A program made the position numbers and the translations under genes. This document shows, piece by piece, positions 63,382 through 64,000 of a stretch of DNA of 64,000 nucleotides; the first letter of the stretch is position 1, and each line of letters opens with the position of its first letter. The stretch covers positions 1-64,000 of the forward strand of contig NZ_JAMXLE010000005.1 of NCBI RefSeq assembly GCF_024055895.1, read 5' to 3'. The stretch comes from Rhizobium sp. L1K21 (lineage in GTDB: Bacteria > Pseudomonadota > Alphaproteobacteria > Rhizobiales > Rhizobiaceae). Under the pieces are notes generated by a model. It was not told where the DNA came from and ran no database searches. It worked only from the letters and a program-made list of their open reading frames with translations.

Positions 63382-63427
63382 AATGCCACGTTTATTGACG
63401 CTATATTGCGTCATAAGATATGGCATT
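63382..63427. promoter_or_regulatory. Nested palindromic operator of the Xre/RES pair
   Basis: Inner arms TGACGC / GCGTCA (63396-63401 and 63408-63413) and outer arms AATGCCA / TGGCATT (63382-63388 and 63421-63427) share the same centre at 63404.5. It ends 12 bp before the antitoxin start codon, a typical autoregulatory position. Confidence 0.75.
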
Positions 63428-63438
63428 TGGAGCTTGTC

Positions 63439-63789
63439 ATGGGCCTCGCACAATATTCAGACGACGGACTGTTTGCGCCGCAGAAGATTGCGGACGCCTT
63501 TCACACGACCATTGCAGATGTGGCGCGCACGGCGGGTTTGGGCAAGGATGCCGTTCAGCGCAAGGATCGCCTGCGCTCGAGCAAGACACAGAAGCGCCTG
63601 CGCGAAATGATTGAGATCATCAACAAGGTGCAGCCGCGTTTTGGCTCCGAGCTGATCGCCTATGCGTGGTACCGCTCCGAGCCCCTGTCCGGCTTTTCCG
63701 GCCAGACGGCGATGCAGCTCGTGACCGGCGGACGGGCAGGCGATGTGCTCGACTACATTGATGCGGTTGATGCAGGCGTTTATGCCTGA
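63439..63789 (+). CDS. Xre/MbcA/ParS-type antitoxin
   Basis: 116 residues. An Xre-like helix-turn-helix region (KIADAFHTTIADVARTAGLG) is followed by the MbcA/ParS toxin-binding segment (WYRSEPLSGFSGQTAMQLV, then GRAGDVLDYIDAVDAG), which is diagnostic of antitoxins of RES-domain toxins. The frame is open from 63379 but that start would lie inside the operator, so ATG 63439 is preferred. The stop overlaps the toxin start (TGATG). Confidence 0.87.
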   Translation: MGLAQYSDDGLFAPQKIADAFHTTIADVARTAGLGKDAVQRKDRLRSSKTQKRLREMIEIINKVQPRFGSELIAYAWYRSEPLSGFSGQTAMQLVTGGRAGDVLDYIDAVDAGVYA

Positions 63790-64000
63790 TGCATTTTCGC
63801 GGCAAACTCTATCGCGCGCTGAACCCCGTCTATGCGCGCGAACCACTTTCCGGCAAGGGGGCTGCGCTTTACGGCGGGCGCTTTAATCCCAAGGGAACGC
63901 CTGCGCTTTATACCGCACTCTCTGTGATGACCGCCATTCGTGAATCCAACCAGATCGGCCATCTTCAGCCAACAACGCTGGTGTCCTACGAAGCCGACAT
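63789..64000 (+). CDS. RES-domain toxin, truncated by window edge
   Basis: The first 70 residues of a RES-domain NAD+-degrading toxin are visible: LYRALNP with the conserved Arg, GGRFNPKGTPALYTA and the Glu-containing SVMTAIRESNQ. The catalytic Ser lies beyond the window. It is coupled to the antitoxin by a TGATG overlap. The start is certain; the end is not in view. Confidence 0.88.
   Translation, partial: MHFRGKLYRALNPVYAREPLSGKGAALYGGRFNPKGTPALYTALSVMTAIRESNQIGHLQPTTLVSYEAD

Noticed and set aside
1-64000. CRISPR array, rRNA or tRNA genes, prophage block, insertion sequence with transposase
   Set aside because: I found no repeat-spacer pattern, no RNA gene signatures, no phage structural genes and no transposase frame.

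Overview
The window looks like DNA from an alphaproteobacterium of the order Hyphomicrobiales (Rhizobiales), in the range of Brucella/Ochrobactrum or Agrobacterium-type rhizobia. This rests on recognisable local gene sets: a Sinorhizobium-style alpha-glucoside operon (aglR-aglEFGAK), the Agrobacterium-style gbpR / chvE-gguA-gguB sugar locus, an XylF-type sugar transporter with a divergent ROK regulator, and a plasmid-type RHE_PE00001-family protein. There is no rRNA, tRNA, CRISPR array or replication origin that I can see. The dense sugar transporters, toxin-antitoxin pairs and accessory operons would suit a second chromosome, chromid or large plasmid, but that is inference.

Layout. (1) 0.2-7.9 kb: alpha-glucoside uptake and hydrolysis, with two copies of a LacI-type palindrome between aglR and aglE. 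(2) 7.9-11.8 kb: a degenerate GGDEF protein, a truncated-looking GNAT, a MazE/PemK-type toxin-antitoxin pair, a 271-bp MITE-like inverted-repeat element, and an RHE_PE00001-type DNA-binding-like protein. (3) 11.9-39.1 kb: an unusual 27-kb locus made of two operons that diverge from 28.5 kb, plus a third short operon. Leftward are two Flp pilins, a prepilin peptidase, two TadE-like and one TadG-like protein, CpaB, an FHA-TadA fusion ATPase, TadB, TadC, an FHA membrane protein and a 1239-residue pseudokinase/coiled-coil/formylglycine-enzyme-like protein, followed by a separate DUF4384-like/OmpA/caspase-like operon. Rightward are two secreted proteins (one vWA), a LolD/TagT-like ATPase, an FtsX/TagS-like permease, a 45-residue membrane protein, a second CpaF ATPase and an unknown secreted protein. 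No secretin, TadZ/CpaE or TadD is visible. (4) 39.3-48.9 kb: alpha-ketoglutarate semialdehyde dehydrogenase, a xylose-type ABC transporter with ROK regulator, and a di-heme oxidoreductase/CRTAC1 pair. (5) 48.9-53.4 kb: a TetR-acyl-CoA ligase-two-MaoC operon and a second TetR that diverges from an NAD(P)-binding protein across two tandem palindromes. (6) 53.4-62.1 kb: gbpR, chvE, gguA, gguB and three enzymes of non-phosphorylative arabinose/galactose breakdown. (7) 62.2-64 kb: an alpha/beta-hydrolase lipoprotein and an Xre/RES toxin-antitoxin pair cut by the window edge.

The part most worth attention is region 3. It joins a Tad (type IVc) pilus-like assembly machine to the parts list of the type VI secretion threonine-phosphorylation pathway: FHA domains, a kinase-like protein, an FGE-like domain, a vWA protein and a TagS/TagT-like ABC pair. 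The kinase has lost its catalytic motifs and one FHA domain is fused to the pilus motor. I do not know a published description of this combination. The metabolic genes fit together as uptake (ChvE-GguAB) followed by dehydrogenase, sugar-acid dehydratase, 2-keto-3-deoxy-acid dehydratase/aldolase and, 20 kb away, the semialdehyde dehydrogenase that would finish conversion to 2-oxoglutarate.
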